Part shown: positions 23,739 through 33,607 of the stretch, one piece after another
Position numbering within the stretch: position 1 is the stretch's first letter
Layout: the number at the start of each line of letters is the position of its first letter
Assembly: GCA_964035545.1 (NCBI GenBank)
Contig: OZ037769.1
Coordinates: 16,119,133 to 16,183,132, forward strand
Reading direction: 5' to 3'
DNA from: Bugula neritina
Taxonomy: Eukaryota > Bryozoa > Gymnolaemata > Cheilostomatida > Bugulidae
Length of the DNA stretch: 64,000 nt
The notes under the pieces: generated by a model
What the model saw: the letters and a program-made list of their open reading frames with translations, nothing else
What the model was told of the DNA's origin: nothing
The model's database searches: none
Program-made: the position numbers and the translations under genes

Positions 23739-26083
23739 ATCACCCAGGGAGGACCGCGCGTCTGCCACCCCGCTGGGCGCCGCGCGGAGATGCTGTGAAG
23801 TGGCGACCCTCACGGCAAGTAGGCTTAAGCCACTCGCCGCCTGGGTCCTCTACGCCACTCCAACACGGATCCAGCAGACGGTTGATCTCAGAGCCTGCGA
23901 GGGAAACAGTACAGGCGCTGCAAGGCGTACCGCCCCAACTTCGGCAGCTGGTCAATAGTCGTCGCCAACCGTGGACCCCTCGACCCACAGCGAGGGAGGT
24001 GCAACCACGGCACACACAGCTGCAGCCACACGGAAGTAGCTACTTCCTGCCAGGAAAGCTAGCCGGCAAGCCTGCCAACTTCCTTCTGGAGTCAGGCTGC
24101 ACCACCAACCTACTTAGCCGTCAATTCTTTGACACCCTCAGCGCTAAGGTCAAGGACGAGTTGGCACCGTATGAGGGGGATCATGGCACCCTGGCAGACA
24201 GGTCGTGCATTCCCTTCTACGGCATTATTGAGCTGACTGGTTACATCCGTAACCAGGCCATCCAAGAGACGTTTATCGTCGGACAGCTCAACGAGGATGC
24301 TATCCTCGGGATGCCATTCTTACAACGACACGGATGTCGCATTGATTTCAGTAAATCTGCAATGATCATGGGCGACAGGGAGCTCGCTTGTGTCGATAAG
24401 TTTGGTCGTCCTCTAGCGGGAGGAGTGCAGGTAGTAAGGAGCTGTACGATACGAGGCCACTCCCGGGCTACCGTCCGGTGCAAAGTAGACGGTGGCCAAA
24501 CCTCTAAGTTGGGAGTTGTCGAAAGTATGCACTCAAGAATCCAACTTGCCCATAGCTTTAGCCGGCTTACGGGACAAGGAGAGATCTCAGTGCAGTGCGT
24601 CAACCCCTCCTCAGAGATGGTAGACCTACCACCCAGGTCCATGCTGGGCCGCTTCCAGCCTGTCCAGGAAGAAGCCATTGGGCCGTCGTTGGGAGCTACG
24701 ACGGAAGGTCCTCAGCAGAGCCCGTCTCAAGGGCGGAGGACCGTCCCAACCCACGCCTCCCATCTTCCAGGGACGCGTGGCGACACAGGCAACAGAAAGC
24801 GCCAGGCTATGGCTATGTTGCCGCGCAGGTACAGTGGGGCGCCCCGCCACACAGACCACGACGCCCGCCTAAATAGAGCAGGCCGTTGTGAGGTACCACG
24901 GGTGGCGGAGACCGCCACTACTCAGCAGCCCACGAGGAGGTTGGGCTCGAAAGAGAGGAGCAGAGTTCCCCCACGGAACTCGGGCCAACTCCAACAGAGG
25001 GCTGACTTGCCCCCGGAGGCCGTCCAGAGCCTCCGCGCCAAACCTGTATGGGCTGGTAACGTTAAGGAGCTGCCGAAACTCCAGGAGAGCCTTCCTGGGA
25101 TGGTAGCCGACGTGTACCGAGCGAAACAGGAAGGGCGACGACCCAGTGGTAGACAACGGCGACAGGGATGCGCCGAGTTACGGCTGTACTGTCAACGTTG
25201 GAACTCCCTGCGAGTCGGGCCAGATGGTCTGCTGACCATGACTTTGGCCGCCAACAGCAGACAACCAGCCAGGAAGAGGATCGTCTGCCCAGCTGCCATC
25301 CGCCGGGAGTTGATACAGGACACCCACGAGCAGACTCACGAAGGAGTCCAGAAGGTGGTCACCAAGCTACAACTCCGGTGGTACTGGCCCAACATGGAGC
25401 GGGTCATCCGGCGCAGAGTGAGATGGTGCAAAGTCTGCCAGACCAACAAACATAGCCGTCTCCCTGGTGAAACGGGGCGGCAGACGCATTGTGCGAGAAG
25501 GTATTGGCAAGCGGAAACTGTCGTTCTGGCCAGAAACATCCCCATGACACCTCAGGAAGACTTGGCGAGGCGAGAAAGGCCACTTCCATCCTTGAAAGTG
25601 CGCCCACCCTCCAAACGTCAAGCCTGCCATCACCACTTCCGAAACCGGAAACGGACCCGGAAGTGCAAAAACCCCCCCGTGGGAGGGGCTCCGTACAGAG
25701 ATACCAACGTAGGAACAACCATCACAAACAGGCTGGAAAAACCACCCGTGAGACATAACAATCCACGGGTGAGCACACTGCCTCCCACAGTGATGACGCC
25801 TCCAGGACCACACACTAGGCAACCCCCAGCGTGTCGCGGAGACTTTGTACGTGACCGTGGTACAAGCGGCAGTTACGAAGGTCTAGCGAGGTCTCGCATG
25901 GGAAAACAGGCAAGGAGACGTGGGAGTTGTAAACACCACGGAAATCTCAACTTTTGCCTCGGCGGAATCACACACGAGATTCATCCGCTGGAAGTGAAAA
26001 GCCCTAGTCACGCTTCACAACCACGCTGTCCGGTCTTTTCCTACGTTGATGCAGTCAAGAGTGGACGTGCCACTAAACAGTAA
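23690..26083 (+). pseudogene. pol: Pol remnant, retrotransposon 1 (protease, integrase zinc domain, C-terminal tail)
   Basis: This is the -1 frame after gag. A retropepsin-like region has ESG (about 24090) where the sister element has the catalytic DSG, so the protease should be inactive. Sequence after QPTRRLG (about 24940) jumps to the region before the HHCC zinc domain, removing reverse transcriptase and RNase H (about 1.3 kb in the sister). Part of the HHCC domain stays (WCKVCQTNK). The integrase core is missing from about 25500. The following segment is partly out of frame, and the tail resumes with GSCKHHGNLNFCLGG and FSYVDAVKS. The long open frame is largely fortuitous. Confidence 0.8.
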
Positions 26084-26106
26084 TCATTTACCGCTCTCAT
26101 TCCAAA

Positions 26107-27126
26107 ATGTCTTACTATTCTGGATCGAAAGGTGAGTTAATTATGTTTTTGGTACGGGAACTAGAATGCATCAGTCAGCTCTAGCTACACCAGCTAGCGA
26201 GCTGGAGATTCGATAATGAAACACAGTGTGGGAACACACGTCGACTTTGATTTTAAATAATCTGCCATAGCGAGTGTGTTCTTCATCAACTATTCATTAG
26301 CCTGAATCTCACGAGTGTAATTGAACAGAGTACCTGTCAGGCTGTACACGCCGGCGGTACCTCAGTGTATAATCTTTAACACTGCTACTCTTTCAGATCA
26401 CACTCGAGTGACCACCTCCCGGTCACGGGACCAGCCAACCCCTCTACCTATGGAAGAAGAACCTGTGATGGAGAATGGCTTACCCGTGGTGCTTTGTTGA
26501 CGACATCGCTGGGTGTCACCCACGACGGAAAGGAGAATTGAGGAAGCCTGGGGACCAAGCGGACCCCATCGGACCTGCCAGGTCTGCTTCCAGGAGTGCC
26601 CGTCACACCGCTCCCTGCGTCTGCATGTAGACGCCCACTTTCTACTCCATTTCTGCCCATGCCGGTTCCACAATGTATACCCGGAGAGGGCCACATTGTT
26701 GATGAGGACAGTTTCCCCCAGTACCTAGACACCATCAAGCCAGTCATCAAGAAGGCTATCATCCTGGCCGCACTAGCGTCAGGATTCCAAGTACTGCTGT
26801 TATCCGCCCGCCATAAGTCCCCTATGGTTCAGGGCCTGTCCACTACCCCTGTCAACCCTAGCAACACCCCCAAATCCGAAGGAACAACAATACCCCCAAC
26901 ATCAGAGACTGCTACAACTCCACCAAGGCCTGGCCGATTGGCTAGTGTAGAAGAGCGGCTTGTAAAACTACAAGCCGAGTTTACGCAACTTACCCCTGAC
27001 CTCCTGGATACGACGACAGATCTATACCAGCTGAAGGACTCAGTGGGGCGACTGAAGAGGCGGCTACGTGCCCGACAGGCTCGACACAGATCACGCTCGC
27101 TACAAGAGTCAGAGTCCACCCAATGA
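26107..27126 (+). pseudogene. Spliced zinc-finger accessory ORF, decayed, retrotransposon 1
   Basis: ATG 26107 begins an eight-codon exon (MSYYSGSK plus one base), with donor GTGAGT at 26132. The acceptor CTTTCAG leads to exon 2 at 26397. In frame, a TGA stands at about 26498 where the sister element has an arginine codon. A classical C-x2-C-x12-H-x3-H finger follows. A deletion near 26680 removes the end of the second finger and shifts frame. The C-terminal part (VEERLVKLQAEFTQL, then basic RLKRRLRARQARHR) stays open to 27126. Confidence 0.7.
26132..26396 (+). other. 265-bp intron with a foldable RNA, retrotransposon 1
   Basis: Runs from GTGAGT to TTTCAG. Helices seen: 26176-26181 with 26199-26204 (CAGCTC/GAGCTG), inner 26182-26186 with 26192-26196; 26205-26211 with 26304-26310 (GAGATTC/GAATCTC); 26214-26220 with 26293-26299; 26232-26239 with 26274-26281; 26249-26252 with 26259-26262. 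All have counterparts in retrotransposon 2. Confidence 0.65.
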
Positions 27127-27407
27127 GTATGCCTGGGGTAGGCACCTTTCGGTGAGCTGTATCCTCGTCTGGAAAGTGACGAGTGCACCGACATTGGCCC
27201 GCGTGCTGGTAAGCACCCTCTCTCTTTATAGCTGACTAGATGTGTGTGTTCGATCACCCTGTTTACTTCTGTATGTGAATGTTTGTGTACTCAACTATTT
27301 ATCTTCCTCCTTTTTGTGGGTTTACTTATGTATTCTTTTTTTTGGATTATTGTATTGTTTTTCTTGATATGTGTTTTTTTGTATTGTGTTATCAGAAAGT
27401 AGGGCTT

Positions 27408-27423
27408 TCTGCTGGGGGGGCGG
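27408..27423 (+). promoter_or_regulatory. Polypurine tract, retrotransposon 1
   Basis: A G-rich stretch (CTGGGGGGGCGG) directly abuts the 3' LTR, in the position of a plus-strand primer. Confidence 0.65.
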
Positions 27424-27773
27424 TGTAGTGAGTCATGCAATGTACTAATATGAGAATCGTCTGCTCTCCGTTCGGGGAATACTAAGGCCCCTATGTAGCA
27501 ACCAATCAGCAGCACCGGAAGAGATGCTTCCGACTCATGTGACAATTCCCGGGCAATTAACATTGATCACGTTGTTATAAGCGAGGGCTTGAAGTAGAAA
27601 CATGTGTTAGTGGTTGACTTATGTATAGGATAATTTGATGTAATGTTTGCTTTGTATTTTATTGTGGATAATAAACATAATTACTCGACAGCTACCCTAG
27701 TAATTGCTAGTAGAATAGCCGACTAAATACGCAAGTAGATAACTCACGCACAGTAATTGCACGAATTACTACA
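27424..27773 (+). repeat. 3' LTR of retrotransposon 1
   Basis: 350 bp, nearly identical to the 5' LTR. Visible differences are clustered in the last 90 bp (for example GACAG for GACAA, and CAGTAATTG for CAGTTTTTG). Confidence 0.93.
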
Positions 27774-27895
27774 ATAGCAACGCATGGGTTGTTGTGTAAC
27801 TTTGAGAAAGTTAGTTTCAATTTTGTGGAAATTCATTGAATATTGCTCTTTTTTAAATAGAAAAATATTATTATTCTTAACTTTTACTCATGTAT
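27774..27895. other. 122-bp spacer between the two LTR elements
   Basis: AT-rich host or DNA-element sequence. Its last four bases (GTAT) form the target duplication of retrotransposon 2. No gene. Confidence 0.6.
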
Positions 27896-28200
27896 TGTGG
27901 TGGTTCGTGGAACTACCAGCAGCACAACATGTGGGGTCGCGTAATTGACCCGGAACAATGGATAGCCAATTAGCGTAGTTGATAGTTAGCAGCAATTGTA
28001 GTTTCCCGCTGCTAACTCAGTCGAAGCTAGAGTGTGAAATAGATTAGATGTGTAACTTGTTTGGAAATAATGTATCGTTTTTATAATGTATAATTGTGTG
28101 TAAAATATACTCGTTCACTCGACTTATCCTGGTGCAGTTCTATAGTAAATAAATAGACTCTCTGGATAGCACATCAACCCTAAATCTGAAAATCTCAACA
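27896..28200 (+). repeat. 5' LTR of retrotransposon 2
   Basis: 305 bp, TGTGGTGG...CTCAACA. It differs from the 3' LTR at two positions by eye (about 99.3 percent identical), so the insertion is recent. Confidence 0.94.
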
Positions 28201-28201
28201 G

Positions 28202-28219
28202 TGGTGGCAGCGGTGGGAT
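28202..28219 (+). promoter_or_regulatory. Primer binding site, tRNA-Leu type
   Basis: TGGTGGCAGCGGTGGGAT starts one base after the LTR. It is complementary to the 3' 18 nt (with CCA) of an animal tRNA-Leu(AAG) sequence as I know it. Confidence 0.75.
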
Positions 28220-28231
28220 AGTGCATCCAAG

Positions 28232-29185
28232 ATGGAGACTGAAAATGCTGGAACTCAACCACCGGCAATCGAAGGTGAGCGTAGAGACAATGCTGTAGAG
28301 ACAATGCCTGTTAACCATGTAGTAGAAGAGCGAAGGGTTCCGCGAGAACTAGCTGAGGACGGCTACAGGTTAAAGGCGCCCACCTTCACGGGTGAAGAGG
28401 AGGTGGAACAATTTATCCAAGAGTTTAGCGACGTAATGGATGTCGCTCAGTGGCCCCCTAGGGTGGCCTTGCTGAAGCTTAGAATGGCATTGATGGACAA
28501 AGCCAAGCCCTATGGGCTGGGCGTAGACATTGATAATATCTTTGCTTCTCTGCGGGCCCGCTTTGGCCTCTCTGCTACAGATGCCAGGGCTCGATTGCAG
28601 AGGTTGCGGCGTGATCCCCGCACCCCGCTGTGGGAGCATGCCGCCGCGGTCATGAAGCTGGCACAGATCGCGTACAGCGACTTGCCCCCAGTCAACCGCG
28701 AGAGGTACACCCTCGACGCTTTCATAGCATCTGTCGACGATCTGGGTCTCCACCACCAGTTTCTAGCTAGGGGAGTCACCACCGTTGAAGATGCTCTGAC
28801 TGAGGGGGAAGCTTACCTCCTAGCTAATCAAATGCATAAAAGTCGCGGAAGCTCCCGCCAAGTGGAGATAGACCGCGCAGACGCGGCCGCGGGACAAGGG
28901 GAGGAAACCCCCGCCGCGGCTGCCGTGTCCCAATTGGCGACGGCATCAAAAGTCACTCAACTGACGGACATGCTAGCCAAGCTGATAGCAACACTGACAC
29001 CACAAAACCCAGTGAGTACCGCCCCTGAGCCCATGCGGCCATCGGCGCCGCCACAGGGAGAAACAGTCAATTTTTGCTGGGAGTGCGGAAATCAAGGACA
29101 TTTCCGCCGATATTGTCCCTTCCTAAATCAGGGGTTAAACTACCGCGGCCCGCAGATGTTCCCACCTTCCGCGGGCCGACGATGA
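28232..29185 (+). CDS. gag: Gag polyprotein, retrotransposon 2
   Basis: 317 residues from ATG 28232 (METENAGTQP). A capsid-type domain runs from about residue 45 (YRLKAPTFTGEEEVEQFI) to about residue 195. A CCHC knuckle, CWECGNQGHFRRYC, stands at about residues 283-296. The rest is an alanine/proline-rich linker. It is the structural protein of the element particle. The frame is intact and closely follows gag of retrotransposon 1. It overlaps pol by about 110 bp, in the arrangement expected for -1 frameshifting. Confidence 0.92.
   Translation: METENAGTQPPAIEGERRDNAVETMPVNHVVEERRVPRELAEDGYRLKAPTFTGEEEVEQFIQEFSDVMDVAQWPPRVALLKLRMALMDKAKPYGLGVDIDNIFASLRARFGLSATDARARLQRLRRDPRTPLWEHAAAVMKLAQIAYSDLPPVNRERYTLDAFIASVDDLGLHHQFLARGVTTVEDALTEGEAYLLANQMHKSRGSSRQVEIDRADAAAGQGEETPAAAAVSQLATASKVTQLTDMLAKLIATLTPQNPVSTAPEPMRPSAPPQGETVNFCWECGNQGHFRRYCPFLNQGLNYRGPQMFPPSAGRR
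29134..29178 (+). promoter_or_regulatory. -1 ribosomal frameshift signal, retrotransposon 2
   Basis: Heptamer G_TTA_AAC (29134-29140) in gag frame, a 5-nt spacer, then an 8-bp stem CGGCCCGC (29146-29153) with GCGGGCCG (29171-29178) and a 17-nt loop. Same layout as retrotransposon 1. Confidence 0.75.
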
Positions 29186-32100
29186 AACCTCCAGGGAAGA
29201 AGAAACGCAGGTCACCCAGACGGGTACCGCGTACTGGCAACCAACAGTGGCAACAGCCACGACGGACCAGCAAGGGGCTTCGCCCCGCGGCTGCCTTTTC
29301 TATGCCCCTTCACAACAGATTCACAGGGCTACAAGTCCAAGAATCTGGATGGGAGCACACAAAGGTAGCTGAGAATCTAGCCTCGGCACCCCCGAGGCCT
29401 ACCTACCACCGCCCCAAAAGACCTCCTTCGCGACCCAAAGCGAGGGAGGTACTCCCTGCGAGAGTAAGGCCTGAAGGGAGAGTTCAGGTGCAGCCCCATG
29501 GGAACAGCTATTTCTTGCCCGGTAAACTGGAAGGCAAAGCTGTTACTTTTCTCATTGATTCGGGCTGTACCACAAACCTCTTAAGCCGCCAACTCTTCGA
29601 CACCCTCAGCGCTAGGGTCAGGGGCGAGATGGTAGCATACGAAGGGGAATACGGCACCCTAGCTGACGGGTCGTGCCTTCCCTTCTATGGTATAATTGAG
29701 CTGACGGGACGAGTCCGCGATCAAACGATCCAAGAGACGTTCATCGTCAGTCAGCTCAAGGAGGATGCTATCCTCGGGATGCCGTTCCTTAAACGGCACG
29801 GATGTCACATAGATTTTAGCAGATCTGCAATGATGATGTCCGGGCGGGAACTCGCCTGCGTCGACAAGTTCGGCCGCCCTTTAGTGGGAGGTGTGCAAGT
29901 GGTACGCAACCGTACCATACCAGGCCGCTCCCGGGCTACCATTCACTGCAGGGTGAATAGTAGCCGAATCTCTGGACTCGGGGTGGTTGAAGGCGCGCAC
30001 GAAAAGATCCAACTTGCCAGCAGTCTGAATCAGCTGACTGAGCAAGGGGAGATCTTAGTGCAGTGCGTCAACCCCTTTACCGAGCCTATCAAGCTCCCGG
30101 CTGGGTCGATGCTGGGCCGTTTTCACTCTGTTCAAGAGGGAGACGTAGGCCCGTCGCTGGGTGATGCGACAGAGGCACTCCCTCGACACCCTATTCAGGG
30201 ACGAGGGGCAGTCCCAACACATCTCCGGGAGTTATACGAAACAGCCAGTGGCGGCTGCGCGAGTAACAGAGAGCGCCAGGCTATGGCCAAGTTACTACGC
30301 GACTACGGTGATGTGTTCAGCAGCGGAGAGCATGACGTGGGACTGACTGGAATTGTCAGACACGAAATACCGCTGACTGCAGGGACAGTCCCTGTCCGGC
30401 AGCCCACCCGCAGGTTGGGGCCGGAGAAAGAGAAGGAGGTTAGCCGACAAGTACGGGATCTTCTGGACCGGGGACTGATAGAGCCCGCCCATAGTGCGTG
30501 GAGCTCGCCAGTCGTACTGGTCCGGAAGAAAGACGGCAGTTGGCGGTTCTGTGTGGACTACCGCAAACTCAATAGCGTAACCATACAGGACACCTACCCT
30601 CTACCTCGTATTGACGAGTCATTGGACGCCCTAGCCGGCAGCAAGTACTTCAGTACGCTAGACTTGCTAAGCGGCTATTGGCAAGTTCCTCTGAGTCCCG
30701 ACGCCCAGGAGAAAGCGGCGTTTATCACACGGGACGGTTTGTGGAAGTGGAAGGTGCTGCCCTTCGGGTTAACCTCCGCCCCAGCCACCTTCCAGAGGCT
30801 GATGGAACAAGTCCTTAGCGGACTCCATTGGAAGCACTGCTGGTCTACCTCGATGATGTCATCGTAATCTCTCCAGACTTCGAGACACATGTCAGTCGTC
30901 TGCAGGAGGTTTTCGAGAGACTCCGAGGTGCCGGTCTTAAGCTCAAACCTTCCAAGTGCGCTCTATTGCAGCCGGAGGTCAAGTACCTGGGGCACGTTGT
31001 CGGTCGAAACGGCGTGGCGACGGATCCCGAAAAGGTACGGGCAGTAGAAGACTGGGTCACCCCCCAAGACTTGACCGGACTCCGGGCTTTCTTGGGGCTG
31101 GTAGGGTATTACAGGCAATACATACCAGACTTTGCGGGCATAACCCAGCCGTTAAACCGGCTCACCGCAAAGGGAGTGACGTGGCAGTGGACTCCAGTCG
31201 AACAAGAAGCGTTCGACCGCCTCAAGAGCTGCCTACTAACGGCGCCCATCTTGGCCTACCCAGACCCCACTCTGGAGTACATCCTAGACACGGACGCCAG
31301 TGACCAGAATGTTGGCGCTGTGCTGTCACAAGTGCAGGAAGGCCGAGAGGTAGTAGTAGCCTACTACAGCAAGTCTCTCTCACCCGCTGAACGAAGTTAC
31401 TGCACTACCCGCAAGGAGCTGCTGGCAGTAATCAAGTCAGTGAAGCACTTCAGACCATACCTATATGGCAGGAAGTTCCGGCTGCGTACGGATCATGCCT
31501 CGCTGATCTGGTTGTGCAGGAGAGCAGAGCCCTCTAGTCAGGTCGCCCGGTGGCTCGAAATCCTAGCTGAATTCTCATACCGGATCGAACATCGACCGGG
31601 CAAGAGACACAGCAATGTGGATGGGTTGAGTCGCCGACCTGACGGAGGTTGCAAACAGTGTCTCAACATCGAGAGGAGGGATGGAGGTCCCCCACGATGC
31701 GAGTTGGAGACGCTGGCTCATCACGGAGCACCGTTTGACTGGGATCAAGGTCAACTCAGGCAGAGAGTTGATGAGTCCCCGGAGGATGTACAAAACCTCC
31801 GCGCCAACCCTGCACTGGCCGGTAATGTTCGAGAGCTGAAGAAGCTCCAAAAAGAGCTGCCTGGAGTCGTGGCAGACATATACCGGGCCAAAAGGGAAGG
31901 GCGACGACCCAGCGAGGAACGCATACGACAGGGATGCGCCGAGTTCCGGCTATACTGTCAGCGTTGGGACTCGCTGCGGATCGGGCAGGATGGGTTGTTA
32001 ACCATCTCTCTAGCTGCCAGCGGCAGACACCCGGAAAGGAAGAGGGTAGTCTGCCCCACAGCCATCCGCCGTGAGTTGATTTGGGATACTCACAAGCAGG

Positions 32101-33583
32101 CCCACGCAGGGGTCAAGCGAGTGATGTCCAAATTACGACTTCGGTGGTATTGGCCACAAATGGAGCGTGATGTCCGGCTCAGAGTCAAACAGTGTGAGAT
32201 CTGCCAGGCCAGTAAGCATAGCCGCCCCCCTGGTGAAGCAGGACGGCGGAGGCTATACGCTGGTAGGCCCTGGCAAGTAGTTGCTGTAGTTGCACTAGAC
32301 CAACATGTATTCTGTTATTTTGGGCTCCCCGAACAGATACACTCTGATCAAGGCGCTCAATTCCAGTCTCAACTGATGAGCGACCTTTGCCGCCTCTGGG
32401 GAGTAAATCAGAGCAGGAGCACCCCCTACCACCCTCAAGGTAACGGGGTGGTGGAGCGCAACAACCGGATGCTAGGTGATGCACTCCGGAGTCTCCTCCT
32501 TGGACGAGGTCAAGAGGAATGGGACACGGTGTTGCCGCAAGTCATGCGTGCATACCGTAGCACCCCACACACCAGTACTGGTGAGACCCCAAACCTCTTG
32601 ATGATCGGGAGAGAGACTCGTGTCCCCGACCATCTCACCTATCACGTTCCAGAGCAAGATAACTCAGTCCACGAGTATGCCAGTGAACTAGTGGAACGGA
32701 TGAAGGCCGCACACGATATACTGCGCCAACAGCAGTGGAAGGTGCGGCACGAAGATTCCGATGAACCACCCTTCTATCAAAGGGGAGATAAGGTGTGGAT
32801 GGTCAATTACCGTAGGCGCCGCGGACAGGCTGATAAGCTGAAGCCTAAGTTCGTAGGCCCCTACGTGGTTGTCGAGGCTATGCCCAATCATACGTACAAG
32901 ATTGAGCGCTCAGGACAGGTGTCTATCCAGAATGAGTCTCGCTTGAAACCGTATTGGGCTAGCCCCGGCGGAGTGGGAGAAGCCCCCCCCCGTTGTTAGA
33001 GCCCAGGAGGCAGACAACAAAGCGCGGGCGACGGCGGCATGGACCTGAATACGAAGTGGTCATACCGCGGGAAGAAAACTTGGTGAGAGAGGAGCGGCAG
33101 CTTTTGTCAACAGAAGCGTGTCCGCCACCGCCAAGTCTAATTCCATCACTTCCAGAAACCGAGCCGGTTCCGGAAGTGCAAACCCCCACGGAGGGAGGGG
33201 CTCCATCCGGAGAACAAGAAGAGGTGACTGCTGACGGTGAAGTAGAGACGCCATTAGAGGCCCCTACTAACGAACCGGCAAGCGTGTCACCCCCCCTAGA
33301 AAGGGGACAGCGTACGAGGCAACCCCCCGCATACTTGAAGGACTTCGTATGTGACTGCGTTAAAAGCGGCACGCATGAAAGTCTAGGGGAAAACCGTATG
33401 AGAAAAGAATCGAGCAAATGTGGGAGTTGTCAACACCACGGAAATATCAACTTTTGCATCGGCGGAAATAGAAACAAAATTCATCCGCCGGGTGCACAAA
33501 GTCTTAATCACGCACCCCAACCACGTTGCTCGATCTTTTCATACGCTGATGCAGTCAGGAGTAGACGTGTTTCTAAGCAGTAG
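29137..33583 (+). pseudogene. pol: Pol polyprotein, retrotransposon 2, two frame breaks and an integrase deletion
   Basis: Order: aspartic protease (LIDSGCTTNLLS, about 29555), reverse transcriptase (RKKDGSWRFCVDYRKLN, PFGLTSAPATFQRL, YLDD at about 30850), RNase H (DTDASDQNVGAVLSQ), integrase HHCC zinc domain (CEIC), integrase core (HSDQGAQF and VVERNN), GPY/F-type module (FVGPYVVVEA), then a tail with RTRQPPAYLKDFVCD and GSCQHHGNINFCIGG. A single-base frame change just before YLDD (about 30835-30845) splits the polymerase. A second lies in a run of nine C at 32983-32991, before the tail. The integrase segment with its first catalytic Asp is absent near 32280. The protein cannot be made intact from this copy. 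Confidence 0.9.
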
Positions 33584-33607
33584 TTCAAACCATTTCACAC
33601 ATTCAGT

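Larger units (their letters stand above)
22415..27773 (+). mobile_element. LTR retrotransposon 1, Ty3/Gypsy type, internally deleted
   Basis: Two 350-bp LTRs flank a GC-rich interior with primer site, gag, a pol remnant, a spliced accessory ORF remnant and a polypurine tract. Reverse transcriptase, RNase H and the integrase core present in the neighbouring element are missing. Gag is intact, so this looks like a non-autonomous derivative. No matching target duplication is visible: AATGG stands before the left LTR and ATAGC after the right one. Confidence 0.9.

Noticed and set aside
24595-25822. Many overlapping frames on both strands within retrotransposon 1
   Set aside because: The GC-rich element has few stop codons. 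Only the frame matching pol of the sister element has domain similarity.
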